Shown piece by piece: positions 39,571 to 47,031 of a stretch of DNA of 51,647 nt (its first letter is position 1; each line of letters opens with the position of its first letter). Position numbers and translations under genes: made by a program. The notes under the pieces were generated by a model, which ran no database searches, had not been told where the DNA came from, and worked only from the letters and a program-made list of their open reading frames with translations. This DNA comes from a virus. Location of the stretch: positions 1 to 51,647 of the IMG/VR virus record IMGVR_UViG_3300025978_000007. The stretch is one strand, 5' to 3'.

Positions 39571-41265
39571 ATGAGTAAATTAATAGGTTTAACGCTCAAC
39601 AACAAGTTGGGCATCTTACAAGCGCAGTCTTGCGAGTTTTCAACATCATCCGATAAGCTGATCACTATCAAGGGAGGCGTTGGAACAGGTAAAACGACAT
39701 TGAATAAGGCAAGCCAAATTGCTTTGGGTGCCGGGAGTGAACGCGAAACACCGGTAGATATGAAGGCTTATAACGGTGCAGACGTAGAAATACAAATCAC
39801 ATATGGGGAAACGCCAATATTTATGCGTACCGTTTACAAAGACAATAGCATGACTTCTACGCTATACATCAAAGATGTTGACGGGAAGAAAGTTACTAAT
39901 CCTGTAATCAATGGGAAGAAGATCACAGCAGCTGGGATGCGAGATATATTGAAAACACAGCTTACTTTTGGAATATCCGAGTTTATCTCCGAAGATCCTC
40001 GCGTCCAAATGTCGTGGATGATGGAGGTATACAAAGATAAGTTGAAAGAAAAGGGAGTTGTCTTTGATAAAAAATCACCTAACTATCAAGGATCGTTACT
40101 TTATCAATTGGAACAGGCAAAGATGAAACGCTCACATCTTTACGAGCACATGCGTGGATTGAATGGTTTTCGCGCTGCACTTGAATCAGAAGGATTGCGA
40201 GAAACATCTATTCCTGATTATATTGATATTGCTTCAATTGAGAAAGAAAAAGCGTTATCGACAAAGAAGTATTATGAAACCTTGCAAGGGCTTGAAAGTA
40301 AGTTGAATGACATCAAGGTAAAGTCAAAGGGAAGCACTTCTTTCATGGATAGCTATAATTCCTCACTAGAAGAGAAAAAGAAGATTGTAGACGACCGCAA
40401 CCGCTTTAACGTGGATGCATTCAATAAGGACATTGATTCACAAATAGAAAAAAGGAATGAAATTCATAAAAACATCCAATTTTTATCTGAAGCAGGCGCA
40501 CCTATCAAAGAGTTGAACGATTGGTTTGAAAAATTACCTGCAGTTCCTAAAAAGAAGGAATTTGAGGAATCGGAGGTATTGGCTATCCGTAAAAATGAGA
40601 GAGGTAACTATATTCACGACAAACAATATCCCGATGAAGTGGAAAAGTTTTTCAATGATTTGGAATCTTATCGTAAAGAATACTTAGCCATTGAAAAAGA
40701 GAAATCGGAAGTCAAAGAGCCTGAAGATGTTTTCACTTCTCAAATTGATGCAGCCAAAGCAAGCAATCGTATTGCAGAACGTTGGGCGTCCTTCTTCGAC
40801 CATCAGAAGGCGGACGAAGAAGTAAAGAAAATATTTTCTGAATATAGAAAGATATTCACATCAATAAATCTCGGTGTTGAAGGTTTGAGGATTGACATTG
40901 TGGGCAATGAAGACGACATGAATTTGAGGACGGTTTATAACGGTTCGCATAATCCTAAGTTGTTCGGCAATTTGAAAGCCGAGTATCGTCCCATCAGTTC
41001 TTATTCGGAAACGCAAAAAAACATATTGGCAATTTTGATGCAAATCCATCTGCTGGATGAGAAGAAGAAGGCGGGTGATGATGCATTGCGATACATGTTT
41101 ATCGAGAGTCCGATGGACACGAAAACAAGAGACATGCTTATTGAGTATCAAAAGAAGTACGATCTTCAATTATTATGCACCGTTACCTGTGATGTAGATG
41201 TGCAGGATATTAAGGACGGTGAGATCGTTATCGAGAACGGATATTTATTAACTAATAAAAAATAA
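39571..41265 (+). CDS. SbcC/Rad50-like ATPase
   Basis: This 564-residue protein has Walker A GGVGTGKTT near residue 36, a central coiled-coil region and, at the C-terminus, an ABC-type signature-like SYSETQKNILAILMQIHLL and a YMFIESPMDTKTRDML Walker B/D-loop region. This is the split ATPase layout of SMC/Rad50/RecF-type proteins. In phages such ATPases accompany recombination or DNA-end processing genes, consistent with the Rad52-like and exonuclease genes downstream. Confidence 0.78.
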   Translation: MSKLIGLTLNNKLGILQAQSCEFSTSSDKLITIKGGVGTGKTTLNKASQIALGAGSERETPVDMKAYNGADVEIQITYGETPIFMRTVYKDNSMTSTLYIKDVDGKKVTNPVINGKKITAAGMRDILKTQLTFGISEFISEDPRVQMSWMMEVYKDKLKEKGVVFDKKSPNYQGSLLYQLEQAKMKRSHLYEHMRGLNGFRAALESEGLRETSIPDYIDIASIEKEKALSTKKYYETLQGLESKLNDIKVKSKGSTSFMDSYNSSLEEKKKIVDDRNRFNVDAFNKDIDSQIEKRNEIHKNIQFLSEAGAPIKELNDWFEKLPAVPKKKEFEESEVLAIRKNERGNYIHDKQYPDEVEKFFNDLESYRKEYLAIEKEKSEVKEPEDVFTSQIDAAKASNRIAERWASFFDHQKADEEVKKIFSEYRKIFTSINLGVEGLRIDIVGNEDDMNLRTVYNGSHNPKLFGNLKAEYRPISSYSETQKNILAILMQIHLLDEKKKAGDDALRYMFIESPMDTKTRDMLIEYQKKYDLQLLCTVTCDVDVQDIKDGEIVIENGYLLTNKK

Positions 41266-41271
41266 AATGAT

Positions 41272-41694
41272 ATGAGAAAGAAAGTTCCTGAAGGAAGTGA
41301 ATATGTAGATTTCTCGATTGAAGGGGATAGAGTAATCACGGAATGGATTCCAAAAGAAAGTGAGAGAGTCACTAACTACGAAGATGCACTAATGGTTCTA
41401 CAAAAGAAGGAACCGACTTATTTAAAAGATATGCCTAAACATGTGCAAGCATATTATAAGCTTTGCACGATTTGTGAAGCATTGAATCTTGGACATACGA
41501 AAGAAGAGAGAGTATACTATTCTTGGTGGTATACGAAAGAACTTCATGCGGGTGTCGCGGCTCGTGCTTCGGTTGGCGGCTTGGCGTTTGCGAGTGCGAG
41601 CTCGGGGTTTCGGCTTTGCTCTTTCGACAAAGCAACAGCTCTCTATTTAGGGAGCGAAAGATTTATCAAACTATGGAAAGAATATTTATTATAA
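41272..41694 (+). CDS. Hypervariable lectin-type (DGR-like target) protein, copy 2
   Basis: This 140-residue paralogue of gene 4197 lacks the Cys-rich module. Shared blocks are NYEDALMVLQ, YLKDMP, YYKLCTICEALNLGH and VYYSWW. The variable segment, residues 93-116 (41548-41619), reads GVAARASVGGLAFASASSGF and is followed by RLC; the conserved tail is TALYLGSERFIKLWKEYLL. It lies in the recombination operon, between the ATPase and DUF6948-like genes, so it is unlikely to be a virion fibre. The ligand is unknown. Confidence 0.76.
   Translation: MRKKVPEGSEYVDFSIEGDRVITEWIPKESERVTNYEDALMVLQKKEPTYLKDMPKHVQAYYKLCTICEALNLGHTKEERVYYSWWYTKELHAGVAARASVGGLAFASASSGFRLCSFDKATALYLGSERFIKLWKEYLL
41548..41619 (+). 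repeat. Variable repeat VR2 (24 codons, DGR-like)
   Basis: This copy aligns without gaps to VR1 (4605-4676): 16 of 24 codons are identical and 13 of 14 base differences are in positions 1-2 of NNY codons. The fixed 3' end GGGTTTCGGCTTTGCT is shared with both other copies. Flanking DNA is far less similar, showing the segment itself has been homogenised or copied. Confidence 0.74.
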
Positions 41695-41705
41695 ATTTTA
41701 AAATT

Positions 41706-42005
41706 ATGAAAACAAAATTTTTAGGAAAGAAAGTAATTGTACGCGGCGACAGAAGTGGCGTATATTTTGGCACGTTGAAAGCAAAAGAGGGTCATGCAGT
41801 AAGATTAGTGAATGCAAGAAAGATATGGTACTGGGATGGTGCTGCTGCTATTAATCAATTGGCGGTTGACGGAACATCAAAAAAAGACAATTGCAAATTT
41901 ACCGTTTACGTGGATTCTATCGAAACATCAGACGAAATAGAAACAATACCTTGCACGGACAAGGCTATCAAATCAATTGAATCAGTAGAATTATGGAAAG
42001 CTTAA
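41706..42005 (+). CDS. DUF6948-like small protein
   Basis: I choose ATG 41706 (MKTKFLGKKVIVRGDRSGVY); the longer frame is a shadow of the variable gene. The 99-residue product (FGTLKAKEGHAVRLVNARKI, WYWDGAAAINQLAVDG, CKFTVYVDSIE) matches a family I recall as DUF6948 from Bacteroides phages, often next to the gene that follows here. It probably has a small beta-barrel fold. Function is unknown. Confidence 0.75.
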   Translation: MKTKFLGKKVIVRGDRSGVYFGTLKAKEGHAVRLVNARKIWYWDGAAAINQLAVDGTSKKDNCKFTVYVDSIETSDEIETIPCTDKAIKSIESVELWKA

Positions 42006-42537
42006 TTGAAGAATTTGTAAAAATAAGATCTGGATATGGCGATGGCTATGGCTATGGCGATGGCTCTGGCTATGGCTATGGCGATGGCTCTGGTATAATA
42101 TCTGTAAACAACAAAAAAGTTTATAAGATAGATGGATTGCAAACGATAATCACCTCTGTGAGAGATAATGTAGCGAAAGGTTATATCTTACAGAGTGATC
42201 TGACATTAACTCCTTGCTTTATAGTTAAGGAAGATGATAAATTTGCTCACGGTTCAACTTTGCATGAGGCATTTGCATCTTTGCAGGAAAAGTTGTACAA
42301 TGATTCTTCCGAAGAAGAACGCATTAGCAAGTTCAAAGAACATTTTATCGACTTCGACAAGGCATATCCTGTGACAGAATTGTTCATCATGTTCTTACAG
42401 GCAGCTGCAAGGCAGGACGGGAATCATTCGCAAAGGATCATGAAATCGACATTAAGAACGATGCTATGACGATACATGAGTTTATTAATATCACTAAAGA
42501 TTCCTTTGGTGGAGATATAATTAAAAAACTATTATGA
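41993..42537 (+). pseudogene. Gly-Tyr-Asp repeat protein, probably frameshifted
   Basis: The 158-residue frame from ATG 41993 to 42469 has a Gly/Tyr/Asp repeat (GYGDGYGYGDGSGYGYGDGS), then VYKIDGLQTIITSVRDNVAK and SDLTLTPCFIVKED, a known Bacteroides phage family. Its last residues (LQAAARQDGNHSQRIMKS) do not look like the family. From about 42382 a second frame to TGA 42537 restores family-like sequence (LTGSCKAGRESFAKDHEID, ...EFINITKDSFGGDIIKKLL). That stop overlaps the next ATG (42534), as an intact gene would. A small deletion or recoding event near 42380-42392 is likely. Confidence 0.65.
42033..42095 (+). repeat. Gly-Tyr/Gly-Asp coding repeat
   Basis: Degenerate 6-base units (GGCTAT, GGCGAT, GGCTCT) repeat through this stretch and encode a Gly/Tyr/Asp/Ser low-complexity segment. 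Slippage is likely between relatives. Confidence 0.75.
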
Positions 42538-42758
42538 AAGAATTTGATTTATCAAAAGTAAAAACGCCATCCAATCCTACGGGGTTGAAGGTGTGTAACA
42601 GAAATGGTGGAAATATTGAGATTACAAAAGTAATTGAAAACACCAATTGTTTTTTTCCGATTGTCGCTAGAGGTGATCAAGGATTGACTATGTGTTATAT
42701 GAAAGATGGGAAATGGGGCGCTTCTGAAAGTGGTTTGGACTTAATGATTAAAGATTGA
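42534..42758 (+). CDS. Small beta-rich protein (74 aa)
   Basis: The 74-residue product MKEFDLSKVKTPSNPTGLKV...FPIVARGDQGLTMCYMKDGK is a small beta-rich domain reminiscent of short phage proteins of unknown function. Its ATG overlaps the restored-frame stop of the preceding gene, and 5 bases separate it from the Rad52-like gene. Confidence 0.58.
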   Translation: MKEFDLSKVKTPSNPTGLKVCNRNGGNIEITKVIENTNCFFPIVARGDQGLTMCYMKDGKWGASESGLDLMIKD

Positions 42759-42763
42759 AAGTT

Positions 42764-43345
42764 ATGGAAGAAAAAGAGTTGACATTGAAAGAACGGTTAG
42801 CGATATTAACCGCTCCAATAAGTAATATCAGATGGAGGATACAAGCCAAATATCCTAAAACCGGTAAGAAAACATACTGCATTATCATCCCGTATGTAGA
42901 TGCAAGAATGGTTCAAGAGCGTTTCGACCAGGCATTCGGGGCAGAGAATTGGCAAAATACGTATAACCCAGAAGATGGAAGTGGCTCTATTTCCGTTAAG
43001 ATCAATGGTGAGTGGGTAACCAAATCGGATGTCGGTGTTGAATCACAATCAGATGGTGTTAAAGGGAGAGCATCAGATGCCTTCAAACGTTCCGCAGTTC
43101 TTTGGGGAGTTGGTCGTGATTTATATTTGGTTGGTCAAAAAACATTGCATCTAAATGATAAGGAAATACCTATTAGCGAAGATGGCAAAATCGAACTTCG
43201 TACACCCACAGCTATTACGAATTACATGAACAAGATGTCTACCTCCGTAGGTCTTCTTTACCAAATATGCAACCTGAATAAAAACTTGCAGGTTGATGAC
43301 AATTTTATGGAACTTCTTAAACAATTGAAAGAATATGTCAAGTAA
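42764..43345 (+). CDS. Rad52-type single-strand annealing protein
   Basis: ATG 42764 is preferred over TTG 42755. The 193-residue protein matches phage Rad52/Rad22-like annealing proteins: YVDARMVQERFDQAFGAENW, GSISVKINGEWVTKSDVGVE and SDAFKRSAVLWGVGRDLYLV. It would bind ssDNA and anneal complementary strands, probably with the exonuclease encoded next. The two genes overlap by 11 bp. Confidence 0.9.
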   Translation: MEEKELTLKERLAILTAPISNIRWRIQAKYPKTGKKTYCIIIPYVDARMVQERFDQAFGAENWQNTYNPEDGSGSISVKINGEWVTKSDVGVESQSDGVKGRASDAFKRSAVLWGVGRDLYLVGQKTLHLNDKEIPISEDGKIELRTPTAITNYMNKMSTSVGLLYQICNLNKNLQVDDNFMELLKQLKEYVK

Positions 43346-44081
43346 AGGTATTTTTGATGATTTTGTTGAAGAAACGGCTCAGGTAGTCAAGAATATTCCC
43401 GAATCTGAAAAGGAAGAATTAGCATCCAATGAGAAAGTTGAACGTTGGAAGCAAAAAAGGATAGGACTTATTACCTCGTCAAATTTAGGTAAATTGATGA
43501 ACCTTGATAAAAAAGGTCATATCAAAACTAAAGCAGGAATTGATTATTTGCTTGAGGTAATGCATCAAAGGCAAACAGGAATTGACGAACAGGAAGCATT
43601 CGCGAAGGCTTTTGAGTGGGGGCATCAATACGAGGAAGAAGCACTTGATTATTACAATAAAATAACAGGTAATAATGTTCTATCGGCTACATATGGCTTT
43701 GATGATATAGTATTCCGTACACCCATTGATGGCTTTGGTGATAGTCCTGACGGAATTACAGAAGACGAAAAAGGGGTTATAGAAATTAAATGCCCATACA
43801 ATGGAGCTAACCATTTACGTAATTGCGCCTTGTTAGAGTACCATGATGGATTGGATTACTTTTGGCAAATAATAGGGCATTTCATTCCTTCGTACGTTGA
43901 ATGGTGCGACTTTGTTTCTTACGATCCGCGTTATGCAGATGGTGATCCAAATAAGATTAAGATCATTCGTATTAATCGGGAAGACGTTCAAACAAGAACA
44001 GATGAACTGATTAACAAGCTTGACTATTGGAATGGATTGATCAATGAAGGGGATATTACTAAAATAATCGAGGAGGGATAA
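43335..44081 (+). CDS. YqaJ/lambda-type exonuclease
   Basis: This 248-residue protein has the YqaJ-like viral recombinase pattern: RIGLITSSNLGKLMN, EWGHQYEEEALDYY, FGDSPDGITEDEKGVIEIKC (catalytic D, E and K) and YFWQIIGHF. It would resect 5' strands at double-strand ends to provide substrate for the Rad52-type protein, forming a two-component recombination system. Confidence 0.92.
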   Translation: MSSKGIFDDFVEETAQVVKNIPESEKEELASNEKVERWKQKRIGLITSSNLGKLMNLDKKGHIKTKAGIDYLLEVMHQRQTGIDEQEAFAKAFEWGHQYEEEALDYYNKITGNNVLSATYGFDDIVFRTPIDGFGDSPDGITEDEKGVIEIKCPYNGANHLRNCALLEYHDGLDYFWQIIGHFIPSYVEWCDFVSYDPRYADGDPNKIKIIRINREDVQTRTDELINKLDYWNGLINEGDITKIIEEG

Positions 44082-44083
44082 AA

Positions 44084-44620
44084 ATGAGGTATAATTTTAA
44101 TAAAGGAATAAATTTATATAAGTGTTGTTCTTACGACGATCTTCGACCCGTTATGAATTGCATTCTATTTCAAGATAACAATGCAATTGCTTCAGACGGG
44201 AGAATAATAGTCGTTGCTCCATTATCTGAAATATCCAATTTAGTTAAAGAGGATATGGAAAAATTAAACGGTAAACTTATTTATAGAGATGCATTCAAAG
44301 AGATCCTTAGATATGATAGGATAAAAGAAATAGACAATGAAGGGATTATTCTATCAAGAGAATCGAATGAATTTTCCATTAAGGTACTTTTTAATCATTC
44401 AGATATTTCAAAATATCCTGATTATAAAAAAGCGATGGAAATAGAGAATAATTATTTAAAAGGTGAAATAGGTTTTTCTATTACATTACTATCTAATATC
44501 TGTGATTCAGTTAATAAAAGGCAACCTATTGTTACACCAAACGGAGAGGGTAGGGCACTTAAAGTTAGATTCACTAATAGTAAAATAAAAGCATTAATTA
44601 TGCCATTCTTATTTGATTAA
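44084..44620 (+). CDS. Sliding-clamp-like protein (tentative)
   Basis: This 178-residue protein has features reminiscent of DNA polymerase beta-clamp domains: RPVMNCILFQDNNAIASDGR, IIVVAPLSEI and a terminal FTNSKIKALIMPFLFD resembling the clamp C-terminal P-M-x-L segment. It is half the length of a bacterial clamp, so it might trimerise like phage or archaeal clamps, or use only the fold. Similarity is weak and needs structural comparison. Confidence 0.45.
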   Translation: MRYNFNKGINLYKCCSYDDLRPVMNCILFQDNNAIASDGRIIVVAPLSEISNLVKEDMEKLNGKLIYRDAFKEILRYDRIKEIDNEGIILSRESNEFSIKVLFNHSDISKYPDYKKAMEIENNYLKGEIGFSITLLSNICDSVNKRQPIVTPNGEGRALKVRFTNSKIKALIMPFLFD

Positions 44621-44631
44621 AAACATGCATC

Positions 44632-44820
44632 ATGGGAATTGATAACGCTCACATTGAGTTATTAGCATTATCTGTAGAATATCTAGGTGTATTCCTAGGA
44701 ATGCAGGCTGATAATGAAGATTGCAAAGTCAGAGGATTCAGACCTGCATATCTGGGATCTACCTTCGAGAAACAGGTATTAGAGTTTCAGAAAGAGAAAA
44801 GTAAAATTTTAAATAAATAA
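44632..44820 (+). CDS. Small hypothetical protein (62 aa)
   Basis: The 62-residue helical product MGIDNAHIELLALSVEYLGV...STFEKQVLEFQKEKSKILNK has no recognised family. It is spaced 11 bp after the clamp-like gene and 5 bp before the OB-fold gene, so it belongs to the replication operon. Confidence 0.55.
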   Translation: MGIDNAHIELLALSVEYLGVFLGMQADNEDCKVRGFRPAYLGSTFEKQVLEFQKEKSKILNK

Positions 44821-44825
44821 AAGTT

Positions 44826-45176
44826 ATGGAAATTACAGGAAAAGTGACGGCTATCCTACCGATAAAAACAGGAACAAGTAAATCAACGGGTAATGCGTGG
44901 GCAACACAGGACTACGTGATTGAAACGGAAGGTCAATATCCGAAGCATATATGTTTCAATATCTTCGGAGATGACAAGATCAAGGCATGCAATATCCAAA
45001 TGGGTGAAAATATTACTGTTTCGATTGATATTGATGCACGAGAGTACGATGGACGTTGGTTCAATACAATCAGAGGATGGAAAGTTGAAAGACAAGGTGC
45101 TACGAGTAATGCTAGTGCTTCGCAATCGAATCAGCCTAACCCACCTATTGAGGCCGGGTCTGATCTTCCTTTTTAA
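44826..45176 (+). CDS. DUF3127 OB-fold protein with SSB-like C-terminal tip
   Basis: This 116-residue protein (MEITGKVTAILPIKTGTSKS...WATQDYVIET...HICFNIFGDDKI...VSIDIDAREYDGRWFNTIRG) matches the DUF3127 OB-fold family of Bacteroidetes. A disordered Ser/Asn/Pro linker and an acidic-hydrophobic tip SDLPF follow, as in single-stranded DNA-binding proteins (DDIPF-type). It may serve as the phage SSB, recruiting partners through the tip. Confidence 0.78.
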   Translation: MEITGKVTAILPIKTGTSKSTGNAWATQDYVIETEGQYPKHICFNIFGDDKIKACNIQMGENITVSIDIDAREYDGRWFNTIRGWKVERQGATSNASASQSNQPNPPIEAGSDLPF

Positions 45177-45190
45177 TATTAGTTAACCTC

Positions 45191-45214
45191 GGCTGCTCTT
45201 TAATTAGAGCAGCC
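45191..45214 (+). other. Intergenic hairpin after the OB-fold gene
   Basis: GGCTGCTCT (45191-45199) and AGAGCAGCC (45206-45214) form a perfect 9-bp stem with a 6-base loop. It is followed by ATTAAAAAATTT, not a U tract on this strand, so it is more likely an mRNA-stabilising or processing hairpin, or a weak terminator, than a strong intrinsic terminator. Confidence 0.6.
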
Positions 45215-45232
45215 ATTAAAAAATTTAAAGTT

Positions 45233-45499
45233 ATGGATATTAATAAAGAGATTAAAAAAGTTCAGAATTACTTCATTAGAAAGATTCTGAAAGGTGAATT
45301 TGAAGAAAAGAAAAGAGATTCTTATTGTGTTACTATTCTCATTGATGGATATCAATTTATTATTTGGACAGGATCTTGCGGATATAAATTTGTATCAACT
45401 TACAATAATTGCTTTGGAGAAGAATCAACTTTAATCCAACTGGAATTTGACGATACTCAAAAGAAGAAGATATATGATTTATTATGTTCGAAGAAATAA
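45233..45499 (+). CDS. Small hypothetical protein (88 aa)
   Basis: The 88-residue alpha/beta product has a helix (NKEIKKVQNYFIRKILKGEF), strands (YCVTILIDGYQFIIWTG; CGYKFVSTYNN) and a C-terminal helix (DDTQKKKIYDLLCSKK). No family is recognised. It overlaps the helicase start by 16 bp. Confidence 0.6.
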   Translation: MDINKEIKKVQNYFIRKILKGEFEEKKRDSYCVTILIDGYQFIIWTGSCGYKFVSTYNNCFGEESTLIQLEFDDTQKKKIYDLLCSKK

Positions 45500-47031
45500 A
45501 GCTTCGCCCCTACCAAAAAGAGTTGGTAAATGCAGTACGTGGGTCATGGAGAAAAGGGAATAAACATGTAATCATGCAACTTCCTGTAGGTGGAGGAAAA
45601 ACTATTTGCTTTTCTTACATGGCTCAAAAAGCCTCGTTGAAAGGTAATAAAATACTCATTTTAACGCATCGCCAAGAACTAATGGGACAGACTAGTGGAG
45701 CTCTTACAAAGTTTCATCTTAATCCGAAACTTATTGATGCGAAAACTAGGGAAATCCCCGAATCAAGTTGTTATGTATGCATGACCAATTCTTTACGCAA
45801 TAGGTTGAAGCATGATAGATGGAAGAAGTGGTTTGAATCAATTTCCTTAATAATAATAGATGAAATCCATATGCAGGACTTCAATTGGATATTTGATATT
45901 ACACGAGTAAAAGATATGTATGTAATTGGTGCGACAGCTACACCAAAGCGATCAAATAATCAAGTTGAACTAGCGAAACAATACCAAGACATAGTTTATG
46001 GGCCCGATGTGCAAGAGATGATAAACATGGGATATCTTTGTACGGATAAATATTTTTCTGTGCCTATAGACATGAAGGGGGTATCAATTAAAGGAGGTGA
46101 TTATGATTCCGAGCAAATGTACTCACGATACAATAAGAGTGAGTTATATGCGGGAGTAATAGATAATTGGAAGCGTATATGTCCCGATACGATTACTCTA
46201 TGCTTTTGCGTAAACATACAACACACGATAAATACATGCCGGGCATTCAATGAAGCTGGGGTAAAATCCAAATTCATTGTTTCAGATTTATCAAAGCCGA
46301 AGTTGAAGTCAAATAGTAAAGGAGATTTAAGTTTGTTTAATATTAAGCAACAAGAATATCAGAATTATTTGTCTAATTTTAGACTTTATGGCGGTGAGAG
46401 AAAAAAGGTGATTAGCGAATGGGAGCATGGAGAGTTCAAAGTACTTATCAATGCCGGTATAGCGACAACAGGTTTTGATTTTCCACCAATACAGACAGTT
46501 ATTATCAACAGATCAACAACATCTGATAATTTATTGATCCAAATGATTGGAAGATCTGCTCGTATTTCGGAAGGAAAAGAGTATTTTAATATTCTTGACT
46601 TCGGTGATAACTGCTCACGTTTGGGTTATTTTAGGCAGCAACGTGAATATTCACTTTATCACGACAAAAGTAAATCAGGAGGTGGCGTTCCACCTGTTAA
46701 AGAATGCCCACATTGCAAGGCGCTAGTTTTCGCATCATCAACCGTTTGTAAATATTGCGGTTATGTATTTCCTCAAACGCATGAACAAAAAATTGTTCAG
46801 TTGACGGAGATACAATACAAGGAAGCCGTTACGAAGTTAGAAACCATATCTGACTATGAACTTTTTGCCAAAGAAAAGGGATATAAGAAAGCATGGGTTT
46901 GGAGGCAGATATATATTAGGTTCGGAATGGAAGGTCTTAAGAGTTATGGGAAAATGCATAATATGTCACCTAGATGGGCATATATGATGCAAGGAAAGTA
47001 CAACGTTCAAGGATTAAGAAAGGAAATATGA
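45484..47031 (+). CDS. SF2 DEAD/DEAH-type helicase with C-terminal zinc ribbon
   Basis: This 515-residue helicase has the Q-like LRPYQKELVNAV, Walker A LPVGGGKT (residues 33-40), ILILTHRQEL, DEIH (126-129), GATATP, and helicase C motifs (INAGIATTGFDFPPIQ, MIGRSARI). A four-Cys zinc ribbon lies near residues 408-427 (CPHCKALVFASSTVCKYCGY), followed by a basic helical end. It probably unwinds DNA at the origin or during recombination. It ends 4 bases into the primase gene. Confidence 0.93.
   Translation: MFEEIKLRPYQKELVNAVRGSWRKGNKHVIMQLPVGGGKTICFSYMAQKASLKGNKILILTHRQELMGQTSGALTKFHLNPKLIDAKTREIPESSCYVCMTNSLRNRLKHDRWKKWFESISLIIIDEIHMQDFNWIFDITRVKDMYVIGATATPKRSNNQVELAKQYQDIVYGPDVQEMINMGYLCTDKYFSVPIDMKGVSIKGGDYDSEQMYSRYNKSELYAGVIDNWKRICPDTITLCFCVNIQHTINTCRAFNEAGVKSKFIVSDLSKPKLKSNSKGDLSLFNIKQQEYQNYLSNFRLYGGERKKVISEWEHGEFKVLINAGIATTGFDFPPIQTVIINRSTTSDNLLIQMIGRSARISEGKEYFNILDFGDNCSRLGYFRQQREYSLYHDKSKSGGGVPPVKECPHCKALVFASSTVCKYCGYVFPQTHEQKIVQLTEIQYKEAVTKLETISDYELFAKEKGYKKAWVWRQIYIRFGMEGLKSYGKMHNMSPRWAYMMQGKYNVQGLRKEI

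Noticed and set aside
45191-45214. Hairpin after the OB-fold gene as an intrinsic terminator.
   Set aside because: The stem is good, but no U tract follows on the plus strand and the operon appears to continue into the helicase gene.
46974-47027. Longer N-terminus for the primase (similarly for 39318, 42755, 22930 and 32180 starts).
   Set aside because: The extra sequence lies inside the preceding gene, and a downstream ATG next to or overlapping the previous stop gives a better start.
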